Position numbers and translations under genes: made by a program
Shown here: in pieces, positions 1-11,537 of the stretch
Layout: every line of letters begins with the position of its first letter
How positions within the stretch are numbered: the stretch's first letter is position 1
DNA from: Fasciola hepatica
Lineage: Eukaryota > Platyhelminthes > Trematoda > Plagiorchiida > Fasciolidae
DNA length: 64,000 nucleotides
Reading direction: 5' to 3'
Assembly: GCA_948099385.1 (NCBI GenBank)
Contig: CANUEZ040000151.1
Span: forward strand, 8,734,001-8,798,000
Notes under the pieces: generated by a model
Databases searched by the model: none
What the model was told of the DNA's origin: nothing
The model's input: only the letters and a program-made list of their open reading frames with translations

Positions 1-882
1 TGGTCAAGCCTCAAGAGGCACTATTATGTTATGAAGGTTTTCACCGCATATATATAAGGGCCAACGGGGGCGTATTATGCATCGGCAACTTGTTGCTTTA
101 TTTAGGAATCTCACGCCAGGCCAACAGTCATTTACTCCATTTTTGTTTTTTGGTAGTAGGTAGTATCCGTTTGTCTTTTCGTGGAAATACGGCACTGGTT
201 TCTTCCCATAGGGTCACGCCTCATGCCCTGTACAAAAGCCTGGGTCTGTGTGTAGCCACAGACGGTGTGGCATGATAGTAGTGACGTCCAAAGTGGTCAA
301 ATGAAGGTTTGAAGGTGCAGAGATCAATTAGTATATGGAGGGTCTAACAAGGAGAGTATTTTCAACTAATTTTGAGGAGAAGGGGGGGAAGAACCTAGAA
401 ATTCAATTTCGCCTGCACCAAACCGTCACTGAACAGTCTGTCTTATTGATAATCTGGGAGTTGTTCTGTCCACTCTTGGTCCGGCCTGCGTTTGAAACGA
501 GGAACGGTATTACATGAGATGACTGTCGGTAGCAGCCCATTCCGGAAATTTACCACCCATCTGTGAAGAGCTTTGACCTTTCCCTCAGTCTGGAACTTCC
601 TACCTTTAGCTTAAGTTCGCTACCTCTCAGGCCTTCCATGGGCGCAGGGTGGAAAATCCTAGCGAGATCGACTGCGTTGATGCCCTTTACATACTAAAAC
701 TTTTCGATAAGGTCACCTCTCAGTCTTCTTCCCCTCATGAGGAATAGATTGAGATGGTCCAATCTTTCTTCATATTACTTGTGCCTTTGGTCCTCTACCA
801 CTTTGGTGGCAATACGTTGCACTCCTTCTATACAGCTTGTGCCCTACTGCAGGTATGGTGACCGAGCTTGGGCACATTGCTC
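1..882 (+). repeat. Left arm of an 882-bp inverted repeat
   Basis: Position x pairs with position 3830 minus x over the whole arm. Every segment I compared (for example 271-330, 601-780 and 841-882) is identical to the reverse complement of 2948-3829. The arm holds the 3' end of the CR1-like element. The left limit is the window edge, so the true repeat may be longer. Confidence 0.9.
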
Positions 883-2240
883 TATTCGGGGTCGAATCAT
901 TTCTTGGTACATTGGTAATACGATTTGGTGTTTGGAAGCTATGAGAGCTCGTCTGAGTTGGAAGAGTTTTCTGTGCGCGGCTCCAGCCGCCTCCAGGTAC
1001 GTTGCAGATCGGGTGAAATCCTTTGCGGCATTTATTCATAAGTCTCGCACCATCTTTGTTGGCTCATTCTCTAGTGAAACTTTTAGTGTCGACTGGAAGT
1101 GGAGCGGAGCAGGCTGTCAGTATTTGGCATTTTGGGACTTTTAGTAGGGGTCCTATTTCCTGGTCCGGTGTACCTTTGCTTGGATGTCCGATGTCAAGTC
1201 ACTCCTGCTTCCTTTTCCTCTAACCCAACCGTCGTCCGCGGATGGGTAACACGTTATTGAGCGGCAGAAACAATATGAGGCCAGAAAGGATCCCTGTGGA
1301 GCTCCAGTGACCACCTGTCCCGGGTTGGACAGGTCGTCACTAACCTTAATTCGAAGGATTTCGTTTCCAAGGTAGTCGCAGATCCGACTCTTCGGCGGGC
1401 CACCGAGACCAATATCGGACAGTATCCCTGCTAACAGTCTATGGTGTACAACAATGAAAGCTTTGCTGAAGTCAAAGTTGCAGATTACGACCTCAGGTCG
1501 TTCGTCAAGATGGCGGGTGAAGTCATCTGGGAAGCATGTTAGTTTTGTGAGGCAGCAGCGGACATTCACTAAACCGCGTTGAACATTAATTAGCATGCAA
1601 TTCTTTGTGACATGTGCAACAGCGTGATCCCTATCCAGCCTCTCCATGCGCTTGTCTTTCACTCTGGTCAGGCAAATTTGTCTGTAGTTTTGCTTCGGTT
1701 CAAGGGTCATTGATGTGGATGTCTACGAATAAGGCTTTTTTCTGGTCCGTGAGGACCTTGCCTTCACGGATGGAGTAGGCGAACAGCATGTGGATTGGGT
1801 GAAATTTTACTCTTGCTTAGAGCTTCACCATAGCTGGTCGAGCTTCATCCGGCCCTGCTTCCTTGTTTGGGTTTATTGCCTCCAGGGCCTTTGAGAGTGC
1901 CTGGAAAGTGACTTCTACGTTCTTTGATATGGCACATGCTTAGGGGAAGCCCATCACCTGTGCTATTGTTGATCCGGTTGGCATTTTGAAAAAAATTCAG
2001 CAAAACATTTTCTCTTTCGCTGTTGCTCGCAGCCCTTCTGCCATTTTCGAGGTGAAGTTCTCCAAACCTTTCCCTTAGTGCAGCTGTAAAACCGATCCGG
2101 GTTTGACTTTACTTGCGAGGCCAGTTAAAGCTCAAATTTTATTTCACTGCGTGTTGGGTCTTGATGTAGTTGTTCCTTTTTTGTTTGTACTTCCCTCGTG
2201 ATTGGTGGCTGTGAGACAGTGGGCCTATTAGCCAGCAATG
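1..2240 (-). pseudogene. CR1-like non-LTR retrotransposon, 3' part (left copy)
   Basis: On the minus strand this stretch reads as a decayed reverse transcriptase of a CR1-like non-LTR retrotransposon, with frameshifts and stops. Going 5' to 3' (high to low coordinates) one sees a GPDE-type motif near 1850, then an open stretch at 1710-1153 with the RT motif NFDFSKAF and a GAPQGS motif. The usual FADD motif after it is not readable. Between 1040 and 500 come the thumb-like segments LPMYQEMIRP, LRGDLIEKF and VPRFKRRPDQEW, typical of the C-terminus of this class. A 3' untranslated part reaches position 1 and may continue outside the window. No endonuclease domain is seen. Family assignment rests on motif reading, not on a search. 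Confidence 0.75.
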
Positions 2241-2544
2241 GTTCCGTTCCTGTAAGGCTCGTTCAGTCGCGGGTGCCCAGCAAAAATCTTATTATGGTTT
2301 AACATGCTTCTTGCAAGAGCTGATTTTGATTATGTCGTTTCTCCTCCAGAGAGAAGTGGCCGTTGCGAGCCCACTTTCCGAATGAATAGCATAAAAACTG
2401 GAAGTGCACGAAACTCGTCGGACATTTTTGACTAATAGATAGAGTGATCCTCTCACAGAGAGCCCTAGAGATGAACTGGCTGCCACAGGGCGAAAGCTCG
2501 TCACTAGAGGAGAGAAGGCAAGTAATCAAAATCAGCTAATCAGC
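2241..2544. other. Spacer between the two head-to-head retroelement copies
   Basis: This stretch separates the left (minus) and right (plus) copies of the CR1-like element. Short open frames exist on the minus strand, but none resembles a known family and none has a retroelement motif. I see no promoter or repeat in it. It is probably decayed 5' sequence of one of the copies. Confidence 0.4.
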
Positions 2545-2624
2545 ACATACGGACAGAATCGCTCAGGCCATAAGCAAGTAAAACCAAATCATTTTGGCAC
2601 TGTACCAAGAAATGATTCGACCCC

Positions 2625-2937
2625 TGTTGTGTCTGGTTAGGGTCCCGCACACTACGCGGACTACCGATCAATATTCCTCTCATGAATGGACATACTGCCA
2701 ATTTGCCTCGATCTTTAACCATGCTTTAGCGCCAGCAGTATTGACCTAACGATTTTGCTGCTTACTGATTGGTCTTCCTCTGCTGCGCGTGACGGCACAA
2801 GTAGTTTAATTCTTTATGCCAACTCACTTGCTTGTTTGCCGCTTAGTCGCCGGCTACGGCCGGGTTTTGTGTTTACAATCGCATAAATGAATGCAAAGCC
2901 ACCATTACGTGTTCTGCTACCGGTTGTGGACACAACA
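2625..2937. mobile_element. Solo LTR (313 bp) with 5-bp target duplication
   Basis: The segment starts TGTTGTGTC and ends GACACAACA, a perfect 9-bp terminal inverted repeat with the TG...CA ends expected of an LTR. It is bounded on both sides by ACCCC (2620-2624 and 2938-2942). Removing it and one ACCCC restores continuity with the left copy of the CR1-like element, which has no insertion there. A CATAAATGA motif near 2882 could be a polyadenylation signal. There is no internal coding region, so it is best read as a solo LTR left by recombination. A small TIR element is the alternative. Confidence 0.7.
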
Positions 2938-2947
2938 ACCCCAAATG

Positions 2948-3829
2948 GAGCAATGTGCCCAAGCTCGGTCACCATACCTGCAGTAGGGCACAAGCTGTAT
3001 AGAAGGAGTGCAACGTATTGCCACCAAAGTGGTAGAGGACCAAAGGCACAAGTAATATGAAGAAAGATTGGACCATCTCAATCTATTCCTCATGAGGGGA
3101 AGAAGACTGAGAGGTGACCTTATCGAAAAGTTTTAGTATGTAAAGGGCATCAACGCAGTCGATCTCGCTAGGATTTTCCACCCTGCGCCCATGGAAGGCC
3201 TGAGAGGTAGCGAACTTAAGCTAAAGGTAGGAAGTTCCAGACTGAGGGAAAGGTCAAAGCTCTTCACAGATGGGTGGTAAATTTCCGGAATGGGCTGCTA
3301 CCGACAGTCATCTCATGTAATACCGTTCCTCGTTTCAAACGCAGGCCGGACCAAGAGTGGACAGAACAACTCCCAGATTATCAATAAGACAGACTGTTCA
3401 GTGACGGTTTGGTGCAGGCGAAATTGAATTTCTAGGTTCTTCCCCCCCTTCTCCTCAAAATTAGTTGAAAATACTCTCCTTGTTAGACCCTCCATATACT
3501 AATTGATCTCTGCACCTTCAAACCTTCATTTGACCACTTTGGACGTCACTACTATCATGCCACACCGTCTGTGGCTACACACAGACCCAGGCTTTTGTAC
3601 AGGGCATGAGGCGTGACCCTATGGGAAGAAACCAGTGCCGTATTTCCACGAAAAGACAAACGGATACTACCTACTACCAAAAAACAAAAATGGAGTAAAT
3701 GACTGTTGGCCTGGCGTGAGATTCCTAAATAAAGCAACAAGTTGCCGATGCATAATACGCCCCCGTTGGCCCTTATATATATGCGGTGAAAACCTTCATA
3801 ACATAATAGTGCCTCTTGAGGCTTGACCA
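2948..3829 (-). repeat. Right arm of the 882-bp inverted repeat
   Basis: This is the reverse complement of 1-882 with no mismatch in the segments compared. It begins 11 bp after the end of the solo LTR. Sequence upstream of the LTR (2560-2624) is still homologous to the left copy but diverged, so identity changes abruptly at about 2948. Confidence 0.9.
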
Positions 3830-4532
3830 CGGAAGCCCACGAAAAAGTGAGATACGCTAGTAAACTGCCGAAAATTAAACCAATAAAAGAAACCTAGAGG
3901 ATATTGAAGGAACCAAGCGCCTCAACCACAAAGGTAAAAAAGAGGAAAAGGAAAGAAAGAAAGCGAATCCAGATCCTGGGCAAAAGGGTTCAGGGAACGT
4001 GACTCCCTGTCATCATGCAGCACAGCATCACCACATGAGACCCACAAGTGGCCAAAGCACCGTCAATTCTCCACCTGGTTGAATTCACGTTGAATAAGTA
4101 AAAACGGTTGGTTTTTTCTCGTGATGCAGATGGCGCCATAGTACGGTGAATTTCTTTCCAGCTCACTTTCTCACTCCAGCCAAAAAGGCCAGCCTCATTG
4201 TAGTTTCCACTACTATTTCAACAACCACTCAACTGCCGATTGATTTTTATGCTTCCCTTCTCCCGTTTCCGTCCCCTTTTATACTCTTGTTTCCTCTCTC
4301 GATTTCATCACCCCAGGGACCTCCAAGTGGAAGCGCTAGGGAACTAGAAAATCCCAAAATTCTTTCGCACCAATGCCGACTATGCAGCCTGGAAAAAGGA
4401 AAACTATAAAAATAAAATCTAACGACATGAAGGCGCTCAACAATCCACCGGCTCCTAAATCTGTTGCCACATCGTACTAGTATAATATCCCGCAATCAAC
4501 CATTCATTGTTTTCCATGTATATGTTGAATCT
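3830..4532. other. Unassigned stretch between the inverted repeat and the BEL/Pao element
   Basis: About 700 bp without a recognisable gene. It has a purine-rich segment (3930-3965) and a pyrimidine-rich segment (4150-4320). Short open frames on both strands look like nothing known. It may be 3' trailing sequence of the CR1-like copy or host spacer. Confidence 0.35.
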
Positions 4533-4903
4533 TGTAGCAACCGGTCGTGGAAAATCCCTCTAAAACCCTTGCGATTCAGTGTTTTTCTTCACACCACTCA
4601 CTTGCTTACACCATTGACGTGTATTTACGAACGGTTTGTTTCTGTGAACCAGTTGTTGTTTGTTCGCGCCCAGAGCGCTACTTTTTCACATCCTTGTTCT
4701 GGACCTGCAAGACGCACGTGCTCCTTTCTCACAAGCTGAAATTCCGTTTCTCGTTGTTGAGTCCTTGTAATCGCACTTTTGATGTTTGTTTCTTTTTGGT
4801 GTCACTGTTCATGCAATAATCTAGCATAGTAGAACATCACGGATAATCGCCTTTTGATTTCGAGATTGGTTGCAAATTTGGCTACGCTCAAACGTTCGTT
4901 ACA
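4533..4903 (+). repeat. 5' LTR of the BEL/Pao element
   Basis: This is a direct repeat of 14838-15213. The core (4541-4882) matches with about eight substitutions, roughly 98 percent identity by eye. The outer 10-20 bases are less similar, so the ends are uncertain. The limits chosen (TGTAGC... to ...TTACA) give TG/CA ends. No clear tRNA primer-binding site follows. Confidence 0.6.
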
Positions 4904-5013
4904 ATACTCATTAGATCAATTTGGTTTGAGGGAAAACACGCAAAATGCCAAGAAAATGATCGAAAACATTAGGGTTCGGAAAGGAAGTAACACGTCAAGT
5001 CTCTGGGAAGGTT

Positions 5014-6267
5014 TTGGGTACATTTGATTCTTTAGTTAATGTTGGACCGCCTAGTCCTGTCATTGCTAGTTCATGTGTTACTGAGGGCAATATTGATTGT
5101 AAGGATGTTGATTTATATAGGCTGAGAATACTGGACTTAGAACAACAGATGTTATCGGCTAGACTACAGGGTCAGAAAGCAGAAAAGAATTGTATACAGA
5201 AAGAGCGCGAGCATAGGACCAACTACTACGACACTGCCGATAGATCAGGGTGCAATAAGATAAGGAACCACACGCCGGTCGCTGAATACAAAACACCGTC
5301 GATCAATTTGCCAAGAACGGAACCAACGGTTTTCGACGGGCGAACTGAACATTACCACAAGTTTGTCAAGCAGTTCGAGACGTTCGTCGAAAATAAGGTA
5401 GCCGACCCTACCTACCTTACTCACTACTGTCGAGGCCGAGCAAGAGAAGCTATCGGCGGGTGCACCATGCTCGACTCGGACCAAGGCTACATCAGAGCAA
5501 GGAAGATTCTCAGGGACTTGTTTGGCCAAACGTTCAAAATAGCCCGTAACCTAATAGAGGGCGTGATGGCAGAGACACAGAGAACCAAGGGCGACGTCTA
5601 CACAGTGGCCGACCTGGTGATTAAGATGCAGAACTGCTCAATAGCCCTCGACCATTTAGGTTACAGGGCTGACCTAGACGCCATGCACACTTTGAAAGGC
5701 ATAGTCCGCCACCTCTCTCCTGAACTACAGGGTCGGTGGGCGGAAGAAGCAGAACGGATAAGTTGAAGCTACAGGGAGGCTAACTTCGAAGACCTGACCA
5801 AATACTTGGACAGGCAAACCAAGATAGCCGACAGCAGGTTCGGCCGACTTATCCGGAACAGCAACCGGGCAAACAAATGTGTTACTAGCCAGGCTCAACC
5901 CCCTGCACGGGAACATCCAAAATACCAACCATGGACTAATATGCACGCCATTTCAGGCGATGCCACGGCGCAACCGAATTGCAGATCCTGTGGTGCTAGC
6001 CATGGACTACCGGAATGCCCCAAGTTCAGGAACTTCACAATAGACGAACGGTGGGGAACGGCGAGGATGGCAGGAGCTTGCTTTATTTGTCTCAACACCA
6101 CACACTGGGCGGCAGCTTGTAGGACAAGGAACCGATGTGGTTACGAGGGCTGCACGGGCAGACACCATCGTTTGTTGCACCAGGCGAGAGTAACCTTACC
6201 CGAGACGAGTACCAAACCCAGTGTTATTAGTTCAACTTCACGATCTGCCAATAAACCGGTACGTTGA
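5014..6267 (+). pseudogene. BEL/Pao gag-like protein with CCHC zinc knuckle
   Basis: One reading frame runs through this region, interrupted by a single in-frame TGA at 5764-5766. The first part (about 250 residues) has an early charged, possibly coiled segment and then a Pao-type gag core, with FDGRTEHYHKFVKQFETF near residue 108. The second part carries two cysteine clusters. The clearer one is CFICLNTTHWAAAC, a C-x2-C-x4-H-x4-C knuckle, preceded by CRSCGASHGLPEC. In an intact element gag packages the RNA. No ATG opens the frame at 5014, so the true start is upstream or lost. The frame ends just after the following frame opens at 6264. Confidence 0.75.
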
Positions 6268-6757
6268 GCTTAGTTGCCGTGGAAGTGGTGACCCTAACAG
6301 GGGTGGTCAAAGTGTTGGCCTTCATAGATAGTGGCTCCGATGCCACGCTAGTAAGGAAGGAGTTCTCAGAGAGATATGGGATCAGAGGGCATCAATCTTC
6401 ATTAGCAGTGAGCACAGTTAGTGGCGCCGACGTCATCCAGTCGACCAAACTGCACCTACAACTCGTTTCCTTGGTCAGCAACGATAGAGCAGCAACTCTA
6501 GAAGCATTCACCATAAAGGATCCGCCGATGAAAGCACCTCAGTCAGTGCAATCGATTCTGACTCAGTGGCCGCATCTCGACGGGGTTACGATCGAGGAGT
6601 GGCAGAATGACGAAACTGATCTTCTGATCGGCTGTGTTATACCGGAAGAGCATTGGGTCCTGGATCAAAGAAAAGGAAGCCGCAAAGCACCCTATGCATT
6701 ACGCACTACATTTGACTGGACTTTTATGGTAGTACAGACAGAAGATGCGGCAAGCAA
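6264..6757 (+). pseudogene. BEL/Pao aspartic protease region
   Basis: A frame shifted relative to gag opens with a short beta-rich segment containing AFIDSGSDATLV, the DSG-type active site of a retropepsin of the BEL/Pao group. It runs on to LLIGCVIPEEHW, the family's second conserved segment, and then a PYALRTTFDWTF stretch, the usual link into reverse transcriptase. Near 6720-6757 the coding moves to another frame, so protease and RT are separated by a frameshift. In an intact element this would process the polyprotein. Confidence 0.7.
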
Positions 6758-7843
6758 ATCCAAATCAACGGCACTTCGGTGGAAACGACGAACATCGAAC
6801 AGATATTCCAACAACTCTATTACATTGAATTTGACGACCTGGCCATTGATAGGGGTGCCCCATCACGAGAAAATAGAGCAGCTTTGAAAATGGAAGCCGA
6901 GAACGCTAAGTATGTAATAGATCGTTTCGAGGTTCCTGTCCCGTGAAGACCCAACATGAAACCTATGCCAAACAGCCGAGAAATGGCCCTGAAAAGGTTA
7001 TGCCTCCTCAAAACCAGGCTACTTTGGGAACCACAATTAAAGATAGAATACACGCGAGCCATGCAACATAACATCAACTAGGGTTATATAGAGAGAGTTG
7101 ATACATCGGTTATAGGTGCAAATTTGAGGTGGTACCTACCCCATCACCCGGTCGTGAACCCAAAGAAACCGGGGAAGGTCAGAGTGGTTTTCGACTGTGC
7201 CGCGACATGTCAGGGTGTGTCACTCAAAGACCCTATACTACAGGGCCCAGATTGGATAACACCACTAGTAGGGGTTTTATGTCGTTTTCGGCTAAGAAGA
7301 GTAGTCGTCTCTGCGGCCACACGTGAAATGCTTCTACAAGTGAAGATGCCCGTTAAAGATAGGGACGCCTTTCGTCTTCTCTGGTGGCCTGAGAACGACA
7401 CAAATCGCGCACCTGACGAATACAGGCTGATCCTTCACCACTTTGGGACGGTATCATCTCCCTTCTGTGCTAATTTTGCCTTCCGGGAAACCCTCAAGCG
7501 TTTCGGGGGCACCAGCAGTTTGCTAGGCAGAGCAATGGACCACTTCTACGTGGACGATTTTCTGTGCTCCTTTGACGACCCAAATACAACTATTCTTTAT
7601 GTGGCCGAACTGATCGCCACTCTAAATGCCGGAGGATTCGACCTCACTAAATGGACTTCAAACAGCCAAGGGGTGCTCAACGTTATCCCGAAGTCCGAGA
7701 GAATGGAATGTACGAGAAAGCTTTTGGGATCCTCTTCACAAACGGAGCGCACGCTCGGTCATCAGTGGGAACCCAGAGGTGACGAATTCCTTTTCACTCT
7801 AGACCTACCCGAACGACCAGTCACGTGGAGAGGAATCCTATAA
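6758..7843 (+). pseudogene. BEL/Pao reverse transcriptase
   Basis: This frame has stops at about 6944 (TGA) and 7079 (TAG) and ends with TAA at 7841-7843. It contains KVRVVFDCAAT, DPILQGPDW and HHFGTVSSPFCANFA, characteristic of Pao-type RT. The polymerase catalytic motif HFYVDDFL lies at about 7543-7566. The end, ERPVTWRGIL, leads into the connection domain across the stop. In an intact element it copies RNA into cDNA inside the particle. The many breaks make it inactive here. Confidence 0.85.
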
Positions 7844-8690
7844 TCAGTCTCAAGCCTCTATGACCCCCTAGGTTTCGTTTCCCCATGGTTGTTACCGGGA
7901 AAGTGCTTGCTACAATCGCTATGCCAAAGAGGGACGGGTTGGGACGAACCTCTCCAGGATGACGACGATAAGCGACGGCGCGATTTGCTGCACAGCCTGG
8001 ACCAACTTGGTGAGATCAAAATACATAGATGCTTAACAGGAATCAAGTGCACAAACAACGCCCAACTCCACTTATTTTCTGATGCATCAGAAATAGGCTA
8101 CGGGCTAGTTGCTTACGGCTGCTGGGTAGAAGCAAATGGTGGGCGGCACGGCCAGATACTATTCGCAAAGGCGGGAGTGGCTCCGCTGAAAACGGTGTCG
8201 ATTCCAAGGCTGGAACTGACGGCAGCAGTACTGGCCGTGAAAGCCGCGGGGCTGATTAGGAGATGATTTGATCGAATAAACTGGGAATCAAACTTTTGGA
8301 CGGACTCGGCCACGGTACTTCATTACATAAACAACACTACCACTCGTTTTAACACTTTCGTGGCCAACAGACTCACTATAGTCCACGAGTCGACTAAAAC
8401 CGATCAATGGCACTATGTACAATCCGCTGGTAACCCAGCCGACTTCTGCTCAAGAGGCATGAAAACACTACAGAGGTTGCCGACGTGAACAATGGGACCG
8501 GACTTCCTAACTGTAGCTAAAGAGATGTGCCCAAAGCTATTAATACCTAAGGCTGGTAATGGCGATATCGAGACTAAAAGACTGATACTGGCTATAAACT
8601 TCACGGCAAGAGTAAGCCTAATAGAAAAACTGTGCCAATTTCCCAACTGGACAAAAATGTTAACAGCCGTGGTCTGGTGAACACGATACA
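7844..8690 (+). pseudogene. BEL/Pao connection (A17) and RNase H domains
   Basis: The RT frame continues after the TAA with SLYDPLGFVSPWLLPGK, the hallmark of the Pao A17 connection segment. RNase H then follows with LFSDASEIGYG, IPRLELTAA and WTDSATVLHYI, which hold the catalytic acidic residues, and with QSAGNPADFCSRG. Stops interrupt it near 8264 and 8486, and it ends at 8678-8680. The domain would remove the RNA strand during cDNA synthesis. Confidence 0.8.
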
Positions 8691-8702
8691 AAAGTACTCT
8701 TA

Positions 8703-10045
8703 TTGATTATGAAAGGCGTAAGACCACAAAACGCATTGAACGTGGGGACGATACTACCGGGCGAGCTGAATCAAGCTGAACTCGACGTTCTACGCCTACT
8801 GCAAATAGACGCTTTCCCGTCCGAGGCCCGCGAGCTAGCCAGGACAGATTATAATGCTAAAGGAAGCAGGCTGTTACACAGTAGTATTCGAGCACTAAAC
8901 CCCATGCGAATCAACCGACTACTGAGGGTTGGAGGGCGGCTGACGAATTCAAGCCTAGAGTACGAAACAAAACACCCCATAATTATCCACGGTGACCACC
9001 ACATAACGAGATGCCTGATAGATCATGTACATCGGGAAGAAGGACACGCAGGCCTCACTCACTTATTGAACAATATACGCCGACGATTTTGGGTGACAAA
9101 GGGGCCAGCGGCGGCCAAGCGTGTCATGGGCAACTGCATTATTTGTCGTCGCCGGAGAGCGATCGAGGCCAGCAAATTATGGCCCTTCTTCCAGCCGTAA
9201 GAGTCTAACCGGGATGGTGCCCGTTCGTCGAAATCGGCGTCGATTGCCTTGACCCGTTACTCGCACGATATCAAAGGAGCACCCATAAGAGGTACGGCTG
9301 CCTGATAACATACCTACCCTTCAAGGATTCATCGCGAGGCGAGGCCTCCCCAAGAATATATACTCCGACAATGGCTCGAACTACGTTGGGGCTCATAAGG
9401 AGTTAGAGAAATGGTGGAACTGCCCGGACTACGCCAAAATACAAAACCAGACCGTAGCAAACGGGATAGAATGGCACTTCAATCCACCCTATGCCAGTCG
9501 TCGTGGGGGCGTTTGGGAAAGGCTGATACGATCGACTAGGAAAATACTCACAGCTCTGACCTTACAACAAACCCTCGATGACGAGACGCTGGCTACTTTA
9601 CTAACGGAAGTGGAACGCATATTGAACAATGGACCCCTGTTGCCGATCGTCCCGGACCCGGAAGGCAAACAAGCACTCACCCCCAACGACCTATTATTAC
9701 TCCGGTCAAATGCAGGAGTAACCACACTGAAAACACTGCATGGAAAGTGCGTCGCTGGATGGAAACAAGTGAACAACCTGGCACAGGCTTTCTGGAAACG
9801 ATGGACGGGGGAGTATTTACCGACACTGCAGCTTCGACTAAAGTGGATCTCCAAACAGAGGTCATTCAGACTTGGCGATGTAGTCATACAAGTAGAGAGC
9901 CACTGACGTAAAGACGATTGGCAGGTTGGAGTGATCAAGGACTGCCGCACAGGAGTCGATGGCTTCGTGAGCACGGTGGTGGTGAGGACGAACAAAGGAG
10001 ACGTACTGTGAGATATCCGTAAGACATGTCTGCTTGAAGGTGATA
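8703..10045 (+). pseudogene. BEL/Pao integrase with internal deletion
   Basis: The first frame (8703-9200) carries the H2C2 zinc-binding domain, with HVHREEGHAGLTHLL followed by NCIICRRRRA. The core begins in another frame at 9209 with VEIGVDCLDP, the first catalytic Asp. It resumes in a third frame at about 9319 with YSDNGSNYVG (second Asp) and then RRGGVWERLIRS (Glu). Between the first and second Asp only about 40 codons remain, far fewer than usual, so part of the core is deleted and a frameshift sits at the junction near 9310. A stop at 9904-9906 precedes the end motif RKTCLLEGD. Confidence 0.8.
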
Positions 10046-10094
10046 ATGGCGATGGCAAGGTCGATGCTGCAGACCAAGTTATACCCATGTCTGC

Positions 10095-11465
10095 TGATAC
10101 CAGATGAAGCTGAATTCTTCGCTTCTACCTTCATAACAGACCACAACAGTCCAACCCAGGATCTCACCTCCTTGACTGCTGACACCTTGTCAACCGCAGT
10201 ATTCTCAGCCAGTGAAGTCAGAAAGCTGTTACATTCCACCCGGCCTCTGGCTCGCCCCGGACCCGATGGTATCCCACCAGCTCTGTTTCGTCTTGGCGGC
10301 CCGGACATTGTGATGCTTTTGATGAACTTATTTAATCTCTCCATGTCACAAAGCATTTTCCCATCCCAGTGGAAAACTTCCGTTATTATTCTCCTGCATA
10401 AGAAAGGTGCTTTACACGACCTTGCTAATTACTGCCCCATAAACCACACTCCCATTATATCTAGGATAATGTAACGAGTAGTTAAAGATGAGATTGCCAA
10501 TTTTACCCTCACCCGTGGGTTATTAGATAAAAACCAACACTGCTTCTTAAAGTCTAGGTCGTGTATGACCTGCCAACTTGATTTCCTCAATCTGATCACA
10601 ACGTCAGCTGACTCTGGAATGGCATTTATTGTTACCTTCCTCGATATGACGAAAGCATTTGACCGCGTGCCTCACGCCTAGCTGCCAACCAAGGTTAAAT
10701 CTTACGGCATAATAGACCCGCTCTTTTCTCGGTTGTCATCCTATCTCAGCATAAGATCACAAGCAGTAAACATTGAGGGTTGCCTCTCATCACCCCGGCC
10801 AGTCACAAGTGGTGTTATACAGGACAGTGTGTTAGGCCTACTTTTATTTCTTCTCTACATAAACGACGTATTCAAAGTAATACACCATGGCACCGCGTTC
10901 CTATTCGCCGATGATATTAAGATTGTATATTCATTTGAATCTCATACCTCGACCTATACCCTCACCAAAATAGCTGACGACCTGAATGCTCTTGACATAT
11001 GGTGCAACACTTGGAAAATGAGTTTCTCCGCTGCTGAGAGCGCCATTCTCATATATAAAAGTCAAATTCCTCCTGAGTCCCTCGCCTTAAACGGCTCGTT
11101 CATTCCTACTACTCCGCCAGTACGAGATCTCGGTCTACAATATTCTTGCACGTTCACCTTTCAAGAACAAGCCACCTACCAGGTGGCTAAGACTAAGAGA
11201 ACGATAGCCCTCATCTGCAGAACTTTAAGAACGCGCGACAGCCAGCTTCTGATCTTTAAATCCCACGCCAGACCACAGCTCGAGTACTGCCCTCTGGTAC
11301 ACACTCACATGCGCAAATCTGACAGACTTGCAATCGAAAGAGTTCAGCGATCCTTCACCGAGCACTTACTAGGCTCATCATCCCCCTTGAATTATAAAGA
11401 GAGATGTGAGCTACTAAGGCTTGTACCTTTATGGCTACGACGTATGAAACTCAATCTTTATCTTC

Positions 11466-11537
<72 letters not shown>

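Larger units (their letters stand above)
2545..3829 (+). pseudogene. CR1-like non-LTR retrotransposon, 3' part (right copy), split by a solo LTR
   Basis: This is the inverted partner of the left copy. Around 2560-2624 the plus strand reads like the left copy's thumb segment but clearly diverged, sharing CCAAATC and GTACCAAGAAATGATTCGAC. It is then interrupted by the solo LTR at 2625-2937 and resumes at about 2943. From 2948 on it is identical to the left copy. It encodes, with stops, the C-terminal motifs LRGDLIEKF and RFKRRPDQEW and then a 3' untranslated part. It is non-functional. Confidence 0.75.

Noticed and set aside
737..1144. Plus-strand open frame of 135 codons in the left arm
   Set aside because: It is the antisense shadow of the CR1-like RT C-terminus read on the minus strand.
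4547..4819. A 90-codon open frame kept in both BEL/Pao LTRs (also 14852-15124)
   Set aside because: The conservation follows from the LTRs being nearly identical copies. No domain is visible.
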